In this document: positions 32,344 through 40,395 of the stretch, piece after piece
Numbering within the stretch: the stretch's first letter is position 1
Layout: each line of letters starts with the position of its first letter
Assembly: GCA_963849365.1 (NCBI GenBank)
Contig: CAWKHA010000004.1
Span: forward strand, 496,001 to 560,000
Source: CAVQCJ01 sp963849365
GTDB taxonomy: Bacteria > Actinomycetota > Actinomycetes > Prado026
Length of the DNA: 64,000 nucleotides
Direction of reading: 5' to 3'
Position numbers and translations under genes: made by a program
Notes under the pieces: model-generated
Told to the model about the DNA's origin: nothing
The model's input: only the letters and a program-made list of their open reading frames with translations
Databases searched by the model: none

Positions 32344-32768
32344 GCGGGGATCTCCTCACGGGTGGGGGTGAAGCGGCGGATGAGCAGGTAGACCTCGCAG
32401 CCCAGGCAGAGGCCGAACGCGGCGTTGAGGAACGCGGCGGCGAGCGCGAGTCCGGTGGCCACGAGGAAGAGCGTCGTGGCGCCCGAGGCGGCGGCGAGCA
32501 GCGCGACCACGGCGAAGCCGAGGCCGACCCCCTGGGCGAAGCGGGGCGGCCGGGCGTCCTCGAGGTCGGCGGGCGGTGCGAGACGGGGCCGGACGAAGCG
32601 GCGGAACAGCCAGCCGTACGGCCCGGCCTGGATGCCGCGGAAGGCGCCGATGGCGAACACGACGCCCTGCAGCGCGAGCAGCCAGGGGCTGCCGGTGACC
32701 AGGGTGAGGGTGAGCACCACTGCGGTGAGGGTGGCGGCGAAACGGGGACCGCGCGGGTCGACGAACAC
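32340..32768 (-). CDS. DUF4395 membrane protein
   Basis: The 142-residue protein has about four membrane helices and the DUF4395 pattern DPRGPRFAA at the start and LCLGCEVYLL near the C-terminus, a CxxC that might be redox-active. DUF4395 proteins often pair with rhodaneses or thioredoxins. AGGAG lies eight bases before the GTG at 32768, fixing the start. Its stop overlaps the rhodanese ATG by four bases. It is the first full-length gene behind the cysteine leader. Confidence 0.85.
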   Translation of the reverse strand: MFVDPRGPRFAATLTAVVLTLTLVTGSPWLLALQGVVFAIGAFRGIQAGPYGWLFRRFVRPRLAPPADLEDARPPRFAQGVGLGFAVVALLAAASGATTLFLVATGLALAAAFLNAAFGLCLGCEVYLLIRRFTPTREEIPA

Positions 32769-32847
32769 GGGGGTGGCTCCTGACGGGTGCCGGCACGAGG
32801 AAGCAAGCAGGCGCCGCGAAGGGCGCGAAGGGGGTGCGGCTAGGAAG

Positions 32848-32925
32848 TCAGGACATTCGACACAGGCAGGTGGCCATGCGGCACAGGTCGACCGCACGCC
32901 GTTTGGTGAGCACCTGCCCGGACAT
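32848..32925 (-). CDS. Cysteine-rich leader peptide (predicted cysteine attenuator)
   Basis: A 25-residue frame contains LTKRRAVDLCRMATCLCR, with Cys at positions 15, 20 and 22 close to the stop. The motif LTKRR.VDLCR is that of annotated actinobacterial leader peptides upstream of sulfur genes. Comparable polycysteine short frames in mycobacteria are reported to act as cysteine-responsive attenuators. A TACTCT box seven bases before the ATG predicts a leaderless message. The DUF4395-rhodanese-DUF1416 operon starts 80 bases downstream. Ribosome stalling at Cys codons when Cys-tRNA is scarce is the expected switch. Confidence 0.8.
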   Translation of the reverse strand: MSGQVLTKRRAVDLCRMATCLCRMS

Positions 32926-32932
32926 GCCGGAA

Positions 32933-32938
32933 AGAGTA
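32933..32938 (-). promoter_or_regulatory. -10 box of the cysteine-leader transcript
   Basis: TACTCT, then TTCCGGC, then the ATG of the leader peptide. A GTGACT about 17 bases further upstream could be the -35. Transcription would start at or next to the A of ATG. Confidence 0.6.
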
Positions 32939-32990
32939 GGCGATGGCGCCGTCCGAGTCACGTGAACGTCCGGATGCTGGTACGGCCGTC

Positions 32991-33434
32991 TCACGGGATC
33001 GCCTCGCCGAGGGCCGCGACGAGGTCGGCCTTGCGGGGCACGCCGGTCGCGCGGCGCACCACCCGGCCGGTCGCGTCGACGACGAGGACGGTGGGCGTAC
33101 GGACGATGTCGAGCCTGCGGACGAGCTCCAGGTGGGACTCGGCATCGACGTCGACGTGCCGGACGCCGTCCACCATCCCGGCCACCTCGGCCAGCAGGCG
33201 CCGCGTGGGCCGGCACGGCTGGCAGAAGGCGGTGGAGAACTGCACCAGGGTGGCCCGCTCGCCGAGGTCGGCGCCCAGGTCCTTCGCGGTGAGGAGCTGC
33301 CGCGGGTCGGGCGCCGCGGCCGGATGGTCGCCCGCGCTCACCCCGCGGATCCGGCCGTCGGTCACGCGGCGGTAGACGCCGAAGCCGGTCGCCGCGAGCA
33401 GGACGACGAGCAGGACGACGACGCCGGGGGTCAC
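32991..33434 (-). CDS. Membrane-anchored thioredoxin-like protein
   Basis: The 147-residue protein has one N-terminal helix (residues 3-20) and a thioredoxin fold with the active site CQPC (71-74) in VQFSTAFCQPC and the cis-proline loop RTPTVLVVD. It would act in thiol-disulfide exchange. The extracytoplasmic or cytoplasmic side is not certain, although N-in with a following exported domain is the simplest reading. The mycobacterial counterpart is thiX (Rv0816c), which also lies next to cysA2. It is upstream of the cysteine leader on the same strand. Confidence 0.87.
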   Translation of the reverse strand: MTPGVVVLLVVLLAATGFGVYRRVTDGRIRGVSAGDHPAAAPDPRQLLTAKDLGADLGERATLVQFSTAFCQPCRPTRRLLAEVAGMVDGVRHVDVDAESHLELVRRLDIVRTPTVLVVDATGRVVRRATGVPRKADLVAALGEAIP

Positions 33435-33507
33435 GCCGACCCAACGGCGGGGCTCGGCGTCCCCATTCCCCGGCTCACCCGTAGGACGGCTCGCTTGCCG
33501 GGCACGC

Positions 33508-33768
33508 TCAGCCGCCCGCGAACGGGGGGAGGGCCTCGACCACGACGCCGGGTGCCAGAGCGACGTCGGCGTGCGGCCGGATCCCGACCGGGTCGCCGTC
33601 GACGAGGAACGAGCACCGTCCCAGCACCCGGGCGAACGCGCCGTCGTCCGGGTGCGCCTGCACCGCTGCGGCCAGCAGGCCCGCGAGCGACCCGGTGGAA
33701 CCGGCGTCGAACCGCTCCTCGGCGACCCCGGCCGCCTGCTTGGCCGCCGCCCAGTAGCGCAGCGTCAC
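33508..33768 (-). CDS. MoaD/ThiS-like sulfur carrier protein
   Basis: The protein of about 86 residues has the ubiquitin-like pattern VTLRYWAAAKQAAGV and ends in EALPPFAGG. The terminal Gly-Gly is where a thiocarboxylate would form for molybdopterin or related sulfur transfer. The GTG at 33768 lies eight bases behind the hydrolase stop; an upstream in-frame GTG at 33789 overlapping that gene is possible. No moaE or moeB partner is adjacent, so the pathway is open. Confidence 0.82.
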   Translation of the reverse strand: MTLRYWAAAKQAAGVAEERFDAGSTGSLAGLLAAAVQAHPDDGAFARVLGRCSFLVDGDPVGIRPHADVALAPGVVVEALPPFAGG

Positions 33769-33775
33769 CTGCCGC

Positions 33776-34612
33776 TCAAGACCGGGCACCGGTCACCTCG
33801 AGACCCAGGACCTCGCGCACCCAGGCCGCGATCCGCGCGGTGAGCTCGGGGCCGATCGCCGCCTCGGCGTGCCCGAACCCGGGCTCGACCCACAGCTCGC
33901 CGGCCGGACCTGCCGCGGCCGCCAGCTCGCGCGGGTGGTCGAGCGGGAAGAACCGGTCGCGGTCCCCGTGCACGACCAGCAGCGGCGTCGGCGCGATCCG
34001 GCCCACGACCGCCCGCGGCTCCTCCGGCAGCGGGTCCCAGCGCTGCGAGCCGATGCGCGTGCGCAGCGCCACCCGTGCGACGAGCCGGCCGACCGGGAGC
34101 TCGACGACGTGGTGCACCCGCCGCATGGGCGCGGTCCCTTTGTAGAACCAGCGCGCTGGGCCGCTCACCGCCACCACGGCGTCGACGCCGCCGAGCAGCG
34201 CGGCGTGCCGGACAGCCACCGAGGCGCCCATGGAGAATCCGACCGTGGCGACCCGCGAGTACCCCAGCAGCCGGGCCCAGCGGACAGCGGCGTCCAGGTC
34301 GAGGACCTCGCGGTCCCCGACGGTGCTCCGCCCGCCGGAGCGTCCGTGGCCGCGGAAGTCGAAGGCGACGACGGCCCCTGCGTCCGGGCCATCCGAGAGC
34401 ACGTTGGCGACCCGGCCCAGCCCGGCCGAGCGCCAGGTCCCGGTGAAGCCGTGCGCGAGGACGTACGCCAGCCCGGTCCGATCCGTCCCGCCGGTCGCGG
34501 CGGAGTCACCCGGACGGCGCAATGCGGCCGACACCCTTACGCCGTCCGAGGTCAGCAGCGTCTGCTGCTCGGACCAACCGGACGGGGTCGCCACCACGTC
34601 CGCTATCCTCAC
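33776..34612 (-). CDS. Alpha/beta hydrolase
   Basis: The 278-residue protein has the oxyanion motif AHGFTGTW, FDFRGHGRSGG, the nucleophile elbow GFSMGAS, the acid in VHGDRDRFFP and the catalytic His in GFGHAEA. This is an intact serine-hydrolase triad of the lysophospholipase/esterase type. The substrate is unknown. The GTG at 34612 has CTGGAT six bases upstream, which would fit a leaderless start; a GTG a few codons in is an alternative. It is divergent from the GlnR-like gene and coupled to the MoaD-like gene. Confidence 0.87.
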   Translation of the reverse strand: MRIADVVATPSGWSEQQTLLTSDGVRVSAALRRPGDSAATGGTDRTGLAYVLAHGFTGTWRSAGLGRVANVLSDGPDAGAVVAFDFRGHGRSGGRSTVGDREVLDLDAAVRWARLLGYSRVATVGFSMGASVAVRHAALLGGVDAVVAVSGPARWFYKGTAPMRRVHHVVELPVGRLVARVALRTRIGSQRWDPLPEEPRAVVGRIAPTPLLVVHGDRDRFFPLDHPRELAAAAGPAGELWVEPGFGHAEAAIGPELTARIAAWVREVLGLEVTGARS

Positions 34613-34687
34613 ACCGGGATCCAGGCGACGGCGCCGCTGGGTCCCATCGTGCTTTCACGGAGTGCCTTCACCGGCCGGAGGACGACA

Positions 34688-35410
34688 GTGAGCCAGCTGC
34701 TGCTGCTGACCAACGCGCTGCAGCCGTCCACCGAGGTGCTGCCCGCGCTCGGGCTGCTCATGCACCAGGTCCGGGTCGCCCCGGCCGAGGCCTCCGCCCT
34801 GCTCGACGCACCCTCCTGCGACGCGATCGTCGTCGACGGCCGCCGCGACCTCCCGCACGTGCGGAGCCTTTGCCGGCTCATGCGTACGACCGGGGTGGAC
34901 GTGCCGGTCCTGCTGGTCGTCACCGAGGGCGGGATGGTCGCGGTCAGCGCCGACTGGGGCGTGGACGACGTACTGCTGGACACCGCCGGGCCGGCTGAGG
35001 TCGAGGCGCGGCTGCGGGTCACGGCCGGGCGCCTGGCCGCGGCCCGCGGCGGTGACACCGACATCCCGGACGAGATCCGCTCCGGCGACGTCAGCATCGA
35101 CGAGTCCACGTACACCGCTCGCGTCCGCGGCCGCGTCCTGGACCTCACGTTCAAGGAGTTCGAGCTGCTGAAGTTCCTCGCGCAGCACCCCGGCCGGGTC
35201 TTCACCCGGGCCCAGCTGTTGCAGGAGGTCTGGGGCTACGACTACTACGGGGGCACCCGGACCGTCGACGTGCACGTCCGCCGTCTGCGGGCCAAGCTCG
35301 GGCCCGAGCACGAGGCGCTGATCGGCACCGTGCGCAACGTCGGCTACCGGTTCGTCGTGCAGCGACCCGACGCGGGGGCCGAGGAGCGGGTCGGAGTCGG
35401 GGCCGGCTGA
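34688..35410 (+). CDS. GlnR-like OmpR-family response regulator
   Basis: The 240-residue protein has a receiver-like domain (1-115) and a winged-helix DNA-binding domain (about 130-225, with LTFKEFELLKFLAQHPGRVFTRAQLLQEVWGYDY). In the receiver, Asp50 (AIVVDG) is present but the acidic pocket is poor, as in GlnR, which works without a cognate kinase. GlnR controls nitrogen genes and, in several actinobacteria, phosphate genes. The position just upstream of mshD is that of glnR (Rv0818) in M. tuberculosis. GGAGG lies six bases before the GTG. Confidence 0.87.
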   Translation: MSQLLLLTNALQPSTEVLPALGLLMHQVRVAPAEASALLDAPSCDAIVVDGRRDLPHVRSLCRLMRTTGVDVPVLLVVTEGGMVAVSADWGVDDVLLDTAGPAEVEARLRVTAGRLAAARGGDTDIPDEIRSGDVSIDESTYTARVRGRVLDLTFKEFELLKFLAQHPGRVFTRAQLLQEVWGYDYYGGTRTVDVHVRRLRAKLGPEHEALIGTVRNVGYRFVVQRPDAGAEERVGVGAG

Positions 35411-35420
35411 GCCGCGGCAC

Positions 35421-35426
35421 TAACCT
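35421..35426 (+). promoter_or_regulatory. -10 box of a predicted leaderless mshD promoter
   Basis: TAACCT followed by six bases and the mshD GTG at 35433. It lies directly behind the GlnR-like stop codon, so mshD can be transcribed on its own. Confidence 0.5.
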
Positions 35427-35432
35427 CCAGCC

Positions 35433-36443
35433 GTGGGCGTCGCTCAAGGGGCACGCGTCGAGGTCCTGCGCCGGCTGGACCCGGGCGAGCTGTCCGCGGT
35501 GGCTCTCGTGGTGGAGCGGGCCACGGAGGCGGACGGGGTGCGGCCGCTGTCCGAGCACGTGAGCCTGCACCTGCGCCACGGCGGGGACGCCGCGGTCCGG
35601 CACGTGCTGGTGTACGCCGGGCCGGACCGGCTGGCCGGCTACGGCCACCTCGACGTCACCGACGAGGTGGCCGGGTCGAGCGCCGAGCTGGTCGTGGACC
35701 CGGAGCTGCGGGGGCAGGGGTTCGGGCGGCTGCTGGTCCGCCAGCTGCTCGCCGAGACGCCGGACGGCCGGCTGCGGCTGTGGTCCCACGGCGGGAACGC
35801 GGCGGCGGCCGCGCTCGCCCGCTCGATGGGCTTCACCGTCTCCCGGTCGCTGTGGCAGATGCGGCGGTCCCTGTACGCACCGCTGCCGGAACCGGTGCTG
35901 CCGGCCGGGGTCGAGATCCGTACGTTCCGTCCCGGACTGGACGACGAGGCCTGGCTGGCGGTGAACGCGCGCGCGTTCGCGGCGCATCCGGAGCAGGGCC
36001 GCTGGACGGCCGCGGACCTGAGCCGGCGGATCGGGGAGCCGTGGTTCGACCCGGGCGGGTTCTTCCTGGCGGTGCGGCCCGGGCCGCCCGAGCGGCTCGC
36101 CGGCTTCCACTGGACCAAGGTGCACGGCGGCGGCGGGCCGGACGGGCATGCCCATGCGCACGAGCCGGAGCCCGGGCACGACCGAGGGCACCCGCACCAG
36201 CACGAGGACCCGCAGCACGGCCACGAGCCGATCGGCGAGGTGTACGTCGTGGGGGTCGACCCCGACGAGCAGGGCACCGGTCTGGGCCGCGCCCTCACCC
36301 TGGTCGGGCTGCGGCACCTGCGCGCCGCCGGGCTGCCCGAGGCGATGCTGTACGTCGACGAGGACAACGGCCCCGCGATCCGGCTCTACACCGACCTCGG
36401 CTTCACCCACTGGGACACCGACGTCATGTTCACCGCCACCTAA
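35433..36443 (+). CDS. mshD: Mycothiol synthase with His-rich insertion
   Basis: MshD acetylates Cys-GlcN-inositol with acetyl-CoA, the last step of mycothiol synthesis. The 336-residue protein has two GNAT domains; the active C-terminal one has EVYVVGVDPDEQGTGLGRALT as its acetyl-CoA loop, and LYVDEDNGPAIRLYTDLGF. Residues 231-265 form an insertion with ten histidines and many acidic residues between GFHWTKVH and PIGEVYV, where relatives have only a few residues. It may bind metal. Two mycothiol genes (mshA and mshD) fall in this window but 33 kb apart. Confidence 0.92.
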   Translation: MGVAQGARVEVLRRLDPGELSAVALVVERATEADGVRPLSEHVSLHLRHGGDAAVRHVLVYAGPDRLAGYGHLDVTDEVAGSSAELVVDPELRGQGFGRLLVRQLLAETPDGRLRLWSHGGNAAAAALARSMGFTVSRSLWQMRRSLYAPLPEPVLPAGVEIRTFRPGLDDEAWLAVNARAFAAHPEQGRWTAADLSRRIGEPWFDPGGFFLAVRPGPPERLAGFHWTKVHGGGGPDGHAHAHEPEPGHDRGHPHQHEDPQHGHEPIGEVYVVGVDPDEQGTGLGRALTLVGLRHLRAAGLPEAMLYVDEDNGPAIRLYTDLGFTHWDTDVMFTAT

Positions 36444-36446
36444 CCC

Positions 36447-36590
36447 CCCCCCGCTCGTTCCCCCCGCTCGTTCCCCCCGCTCGTTGATCATGAGAGATGT
36501 ACGTGTCCGGGGGCCGGCAGCGTGTACATCTCTCATGATCGGCGGCGCGGGGGGCGCGGGGGGCGCGCGGGGGGCGCGGGGGGCGTGGGA
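36447..36590. repeat. Palindrome family 2, copy G, flanked by C-rich and G-rich tandem repeats
   Basis: GATCATGAGAGATGTAC (36486-36502) pairs perfectly with 36524-36540 around a 21-base loop. Directly to the left are three exact copies of CCCCCCGCTCGTT (36447-36485). To the right is a run of GCGCGGGGG units to about 36590. The whole lies just behind the mshD stop. It is a likely terminator structure whose C-rich and G-rich flanks could extend the stem. Confidence 0.88.
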
Positions 36591-36646
36591 GCAAGGGGAT
36601 GGGCGGACGGGGGGCGCCGTTCACCTCGGGGTGCCACCATGGGGGG

Positions 36647-38758
36647 ATGGAAGAGGTGGCCGTCGCCGAGGTCGAGTACGACAGCGAGAGCGAGCCCCTG
36701 CCGGCCGACCGGTTCCTCGACCGCGAGCTTTCCTGGCTCGCGTTCAACCAGCGCGTGCTCGAGCTGGCCGAGGACCAGTCCGTGCCGCTGCTCGAGCGGG
36801 CCAAGTTCCTGGCCATCTTCGCCAGCAACCTGGACGAGTTCTACATGGTCCGCGTCGCCGGCCTGAAGCGGCGCATCGCCACCGGGATCGCGGTCCGGGC
36901 CGCCAGCGGCGGCCTCCCTCGCGAGGTGCACGAGGCGATCCTGAGCCGCAGCCGCGAGCTGATGGCGCGGCAGGCGCGCTGCTTCGGCGAGGACATCCGC
37001 CCGGCCCTCGCCAAGGAGGGCATCGAGATCCTGCGGTGGGACGAGCTCACCGCGCAGGAGCAGGCCGAGAGCGAAAGTTTCTTCGACGACCGGATCTTCC
37101 CGGTGCTTACGCCGCTGGCCGTCGACCCCGCGCACCCGTTCCCGTACATCTCCGGCCTGTCGCTGAACCTGGCCGTGGTCGTCCGCAACCCGGGCACCGG
37201 CAGCGAGCACTTCGCACGGGTGAAGGTCCCGCCGAACCTGTCCCGCTTCCACGCGGTCGCCGACCAGCGCTTCGTCCCGCTCGAAGAGGTCATCGCCGCC
37301 CACCTCGACACGCTGTTCCCCGGCATGGAGGTGCTGCAGCACCACAGCTTCCGGGTGACCCGCAACGAGGACGTCGAGGTCGAGGAGGACGACGCCGAGA
37401 ACCTCCTGCAGGCCATGGAACGCGAGCTGATGCGCCGCCGCTTCGGCCCGCCCGTACGGCTGGAGGTCGTCGAGACCGTCGACCCGCACGTGCTGGACCT
37501 GCTGGTACGCGAGCTGGGGGTCTCCGACTCCGAAGTGTTCGCACTGCCCAGCCCGCTGGACCTCACCGGGCTGATGGACCTGCTCAGGCTGGACCGGGTC
37601 GAGCTCAAGGACCCGCCGTTCCTGCCCCGGACCAGCCACGAGCTGGCCGAGTTCGAGTCGGCGACCGCGCCGGACATCCTGGCCGTCCTGCGCGACCACG
37701 ACGTCCTGCTGCACCACCCGTACGACTCGTTCTCGACGTCGGTGCAGGCGTTCCTGGAGCAGGCCGCGGCCGACCCGAACGTCCTGGCCATCAAGCAGAC
37801 GCTGTACCGCACGTCCATGGACTCGCCCATCGTCGAGGCGCTCATCGACGCCGCCGAGGCGGGCAAGCAGGTGCTGGTCCTGGTCGAGATCAAGGCCCGC
37901 TTCGACGAAGGCGCCAACATCAAGCGGGCGCGCAAGCTCGAGGAGGCCGGCTGCCACGTCGTGTACGGCCTGGTCGGGCTCAAGACGCACTGCAAGCTCA
38001 GCATGGTGGTGCGCCAGGAGAACGTCGGCATCCGTCGGTACTCGCACATCGGGACCGGCAACTACCACCCCAAGACCGCGCGCCTGTACGAAGACCTGGG
38101 CCTGCTGACCGCGGACCCGGTCGTGGGCGCCGACGTCGCCGACCTGTTCAACGTGCTGTCCGGCTACTCGATGAACACCGAGTACGAGCGGCTGCTGGTC
38201 GCGCCCAACTCGGTCCGCTCCGGGCTCGTCGAGCGGATCGAGCGCGAGCTGGACCGGGCCCGGAACGGGCAGCCGGCCGCGATCCGCTTCAAGCTCAACT
38301 CGATCGTTGACGAGGAGATCATCGACGCGCTCTACCGGGCCAGCCAGGCAGGTGTCCCGGTGGACATCTGGGTGCGCGGGATCTGCTCGCTGCGTCCCGG
38401 CGTGCCGGGGCTGTCGGAGAATGTGCGGGTCCGGTCGATCCTCGGGCGCTTCCTCGAGCACTCCCGGCTGTACGCCTTCGGCACGGGCCCGGACAGCGAG
38501 ATGTGGATCGGCAGCGCCGACCTCATGCACCGCAACCTGGACCGCCGGGTCGAGGCGCTGGTGCGGATCGAGGCGCCCGAGCACATCGCCGAGCTGGACG
38601 AGCTGCTGGACCTGGGGTTCGAACCGGGTACGGCGTCCTGGCACCTGCGGCCCGACGGGGAGTGGGAGCGCTTCGCGTGCGGTGCGGACGAGGAGCCGCT
38701 GCTCGATCTGCAGGCGTACCTCATCGCGCTGCACCAGCGCCGCAAGGCGACCGCGTGA
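36647..38758 (+). CDS. ppk1: Polyphosphate kinase 1
   Basis: PPK1 makes polyphosphate reversibly from ATP. The 703-residue protein has the N-terminal domain (FLDRELSWLAFNQRVLELA), the head domain and two PLD-like catalytic domains. The phosphorylated His467 is in SHIGTGNYHPKTARLYED and the second conserved His628 is in SADLMHRNLDRR. I chose the ATG at 36647 giving MEEVAVAEVEY; G6 sits directly in front. A GTTCACC half site at 36619 could belong to a PHO box. The stop overlaps the next gene by four bases. Confidence 0.96.
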   Translation: MEEVAVAEVEYDSESEPLPADRFLDRELSWLAFNQRVLELAEDQSVPLLERAKFLAIFASNLDEFYMVRVAGLKRRIATGIAVRAASGGLPREVHEAILSRSRELMARQARCFGEDIRPALAKEGIEILRWDELTAQEQAESESFFDDRIFPVLTPLAVDPAHPFPYISGLSLNLAVVVRNPGTGSEHFARVKVPPNLSRFHAVADQRFVPLEEVIAAHLDTLFPGMEVLQHHSFRVTRNEDVEVEEDDAENLLQAMERELMRRRFGPPVRLEVVETVDPHVLDLLVRELGVSDSEVFALPSPLDLTGLMDLLRLDRVELKDPPFLPRTSHELAEFESATAPDILAVLRDHDVLLHHPYDSFSTSVQAFLEQAAADPNVLAIKQTLYRTSMDSPIVEALIDAAEAGKQVLVLVEIKARFDEGANIKRARKLEEAGCHVVYGLVGLKTHCKLSMVVRQENVGIRRYSHIGTGNYHPKTARLYEDLGLLTADPVVGADVADLFNVLSGYSMNTEYERLLVAPNSVRSGLVERIERELDRARNGQPAAIRFKLNSIVDEEIIDALYRASQAGVPVDIWVRGICSLRPGVPGLSENVRVRSILGRFLEHSRLYAFGTGPDSEMWIGSADLMHRNLDRRVEALVRIEAPEHIAELDELLDLGFEPGTASWHLRPDGEWERFACGADEEPLLDLQAYLIALHQRRKATA

Positions 38759-40392
38759 CGCAGGACTCGCCCCGTACGTACCGAGAGGTCGAGCGCAAGC
38801 TGCGGGTGCACGGGCTCTACCGGCTGCCGGACCTCACCGCCGAGGGCAGCGGCGTGGCCGAGGTCCGGGCGCAGCCCCCGCTGGAGCTCACCGCGACGTA
38901 CTACGACACCGGCGACCTCCGGCTGGCCCGCGGGCACGTCACGCTGCGCCGCCGCGACGGCGGCGAGGACGACGGCTGGCACCTGAAGCTGCCGGCGGAC
39001 GACGCCGCGGCCGCCGACACCGACGCCGGCGCGGCGGTGCGCGACGAGGTACGGATGCCGCTCGAGTCGTCGCCGGTCCCGCCCGATGAGCTGCTCCGGC
39101 TGGTCCTGGGGGTGACCCGGGGGGCGCCGGTCGAGCCGGTCGCGACGCTGCGCACCGAGCGCCGCCCGTACGAGCTGGCCGGCGCCGACGGCACCGTGCT
39201 CGCCGAGCTCACCGACGACACGGTCTCGGTGCTGGACGGCACGCACGTGGCCGCGCGCTTCCGCGAGCTCGAGGTGGAGACCAGGGACGGCTCGCCCGAC
39301 GACGTCGCGCGGGTGGTCGAGGCGCTCGTGCGCTCCGGAGCCGTCGAGGGCGGCCTGCCCTCGAAGGCGGTGCGGGCGCTCGGGCCGGCAGCCATGGCGG
39401 CTCCGGACGTACCGCCGCCGGGCAGCCTGCCGCCGGTCGGGCCGGACGACCCGGCCGGGGCGGCGATCCGGGCGCACCTGGTGCGCAATGCCACCGCGTT
39501 CTTCGCCCAGGACCTGCGGGTCCGGCGCGGGCTACCGGACTCGGTGCACCAGATGCGGGTCGCGGCCCGGCGGCTGCGCAGCGGCCTGAAGGTGTTCGCC
39601 CCGCTGGTCGACCACGAGTGGGCGACGCGGCTGCGCGACGAGCTGTCCTGGATCGCGGCCGAGCTCGGGCACCTGCGCGACCGCGAGGTGCTCGAGCAGC
39701 GCCTGCTCGACGACCTCGCGGCGCTGCCCTCGGCCGACGCCGCCGCCGCCGGCACCCACGAAGGACACGGCCGGGTGGGCGTGGACCACACCGACCGGCG
39801 CGACGTCGCCGCAGCGCAGGCCGTCGTCCGCCGCGTCTTCGACGCCGAGCGCCCCGCGGCCCAGGCCGAGCTCGACGAGGCGATGCGCTCCGAGCGGTAC
39901 GTCGCGCTGCTCGCTCTGCTGGTCTCGGCCGCGCGCGAGCCGGCCCTCACCGAGGCCGCCGGGCAGCCGTCCGCGCAGGTGCTGCCGCCGCTGCTGGCCA
40001 AGGCCTGGCGGCGGCTGAGCCGGGACGCCGCGCAGCTGCACCCGGACGGCACCGACGACTCGTGGCACGAGACACGCATCGCCGCCAAGCGCGCGCGGTA
40101 CGCCGCGGAGGCGCTGACGCCGGTGTTCGGCGCGCCGGCCCGCAAGCTGGCCAAGCAGCTGGAGCAGGTGACGGAGCTGCTCGGCGAGCACCAGGACGCG
40201 GTGATCGCGGCGACGACCGCCCGCGAGCTCGCGGCGGGACGCCGCGTCACCGGTACCACCGGGTTCGTCTTCGGCCTGCTGCACGAGGCCGAGCGCGCGG
40301 CGGTCGTCCGGGCGCGGACCAGGTTCGCAAAAGTCTGGCCGGACATCTCGACCGCCCCGGACCCGGCCCGCCTCGGCCGGCACAAGGGCTGA
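38755..40392 (+). CDS. CYTH-CHAD domain protein (polyphosphate-associated)
   Basis: The 545-residue protein has an N-terminal CYTH domain, with the ExExK motif at residues 11-15 (EVERK) and further Arg/Lys/Glu strands, and a C-terminal CHAD domain from about 240 with conserved His and Arg/Lys (VHQMRVAARRLRSGLKVF and ETRIAAKRARYAAEA). CYTH enzymes cleave triphosphates and CHAD helices bind polyphosphate (established for the domains). The GTG overlaps the ppk1 stop, so it is made together with polyphosphate kinase. A role as polyphosphate-binding triphosphatase is the natural inference. Confidence 0.92.
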   Translation: MTQDSPRTYREVERKLRVHGLYRLPDLTAEGSGVAEVRAQPPLELTATYYDTGDLRLARGHVTLRRRDGGEDDGWHLKLPADDAAAADTDAGAAVRDEVRMPLESSPVPPDELLRLVLGVTRGAPVEPVATLRTERRPYELAGADGTVLAELTDDTVSVLDGTHVAARFRELEVETRDGSPDDVARVVEALVRSGAVEGGLPSKAVRALGPAAMAAPDVPPPGSLPPVGPDDPAGAAIRAHLVRNATAFFAQDLRVRRGLPDSVHQMRVAARRLRSGLKVFAPLVDHEWATRLRDELSWIAAELGHLRDREVLEQRLLDDLAALPSADAAAAGTHEGHGRVGVDHTDRRDVAAAQAVVRRVFDAERPAAQAELDEAMRSERYVALLALLVSAAREPALTEAAGQPSAQVLPPLLAKAWRRLSRDAAQLHPDGTDDSWHETRIAAKRARYAAEALTPVFGAPARKLAKQLEQVTELLGEHQDAVIAATTARELAAGRRVTGTTGFVFGLLHEAERAAVVRARTRFAKVWPDISTAPDPARLGRHKG

Positions 40393-40395
40393 GCC

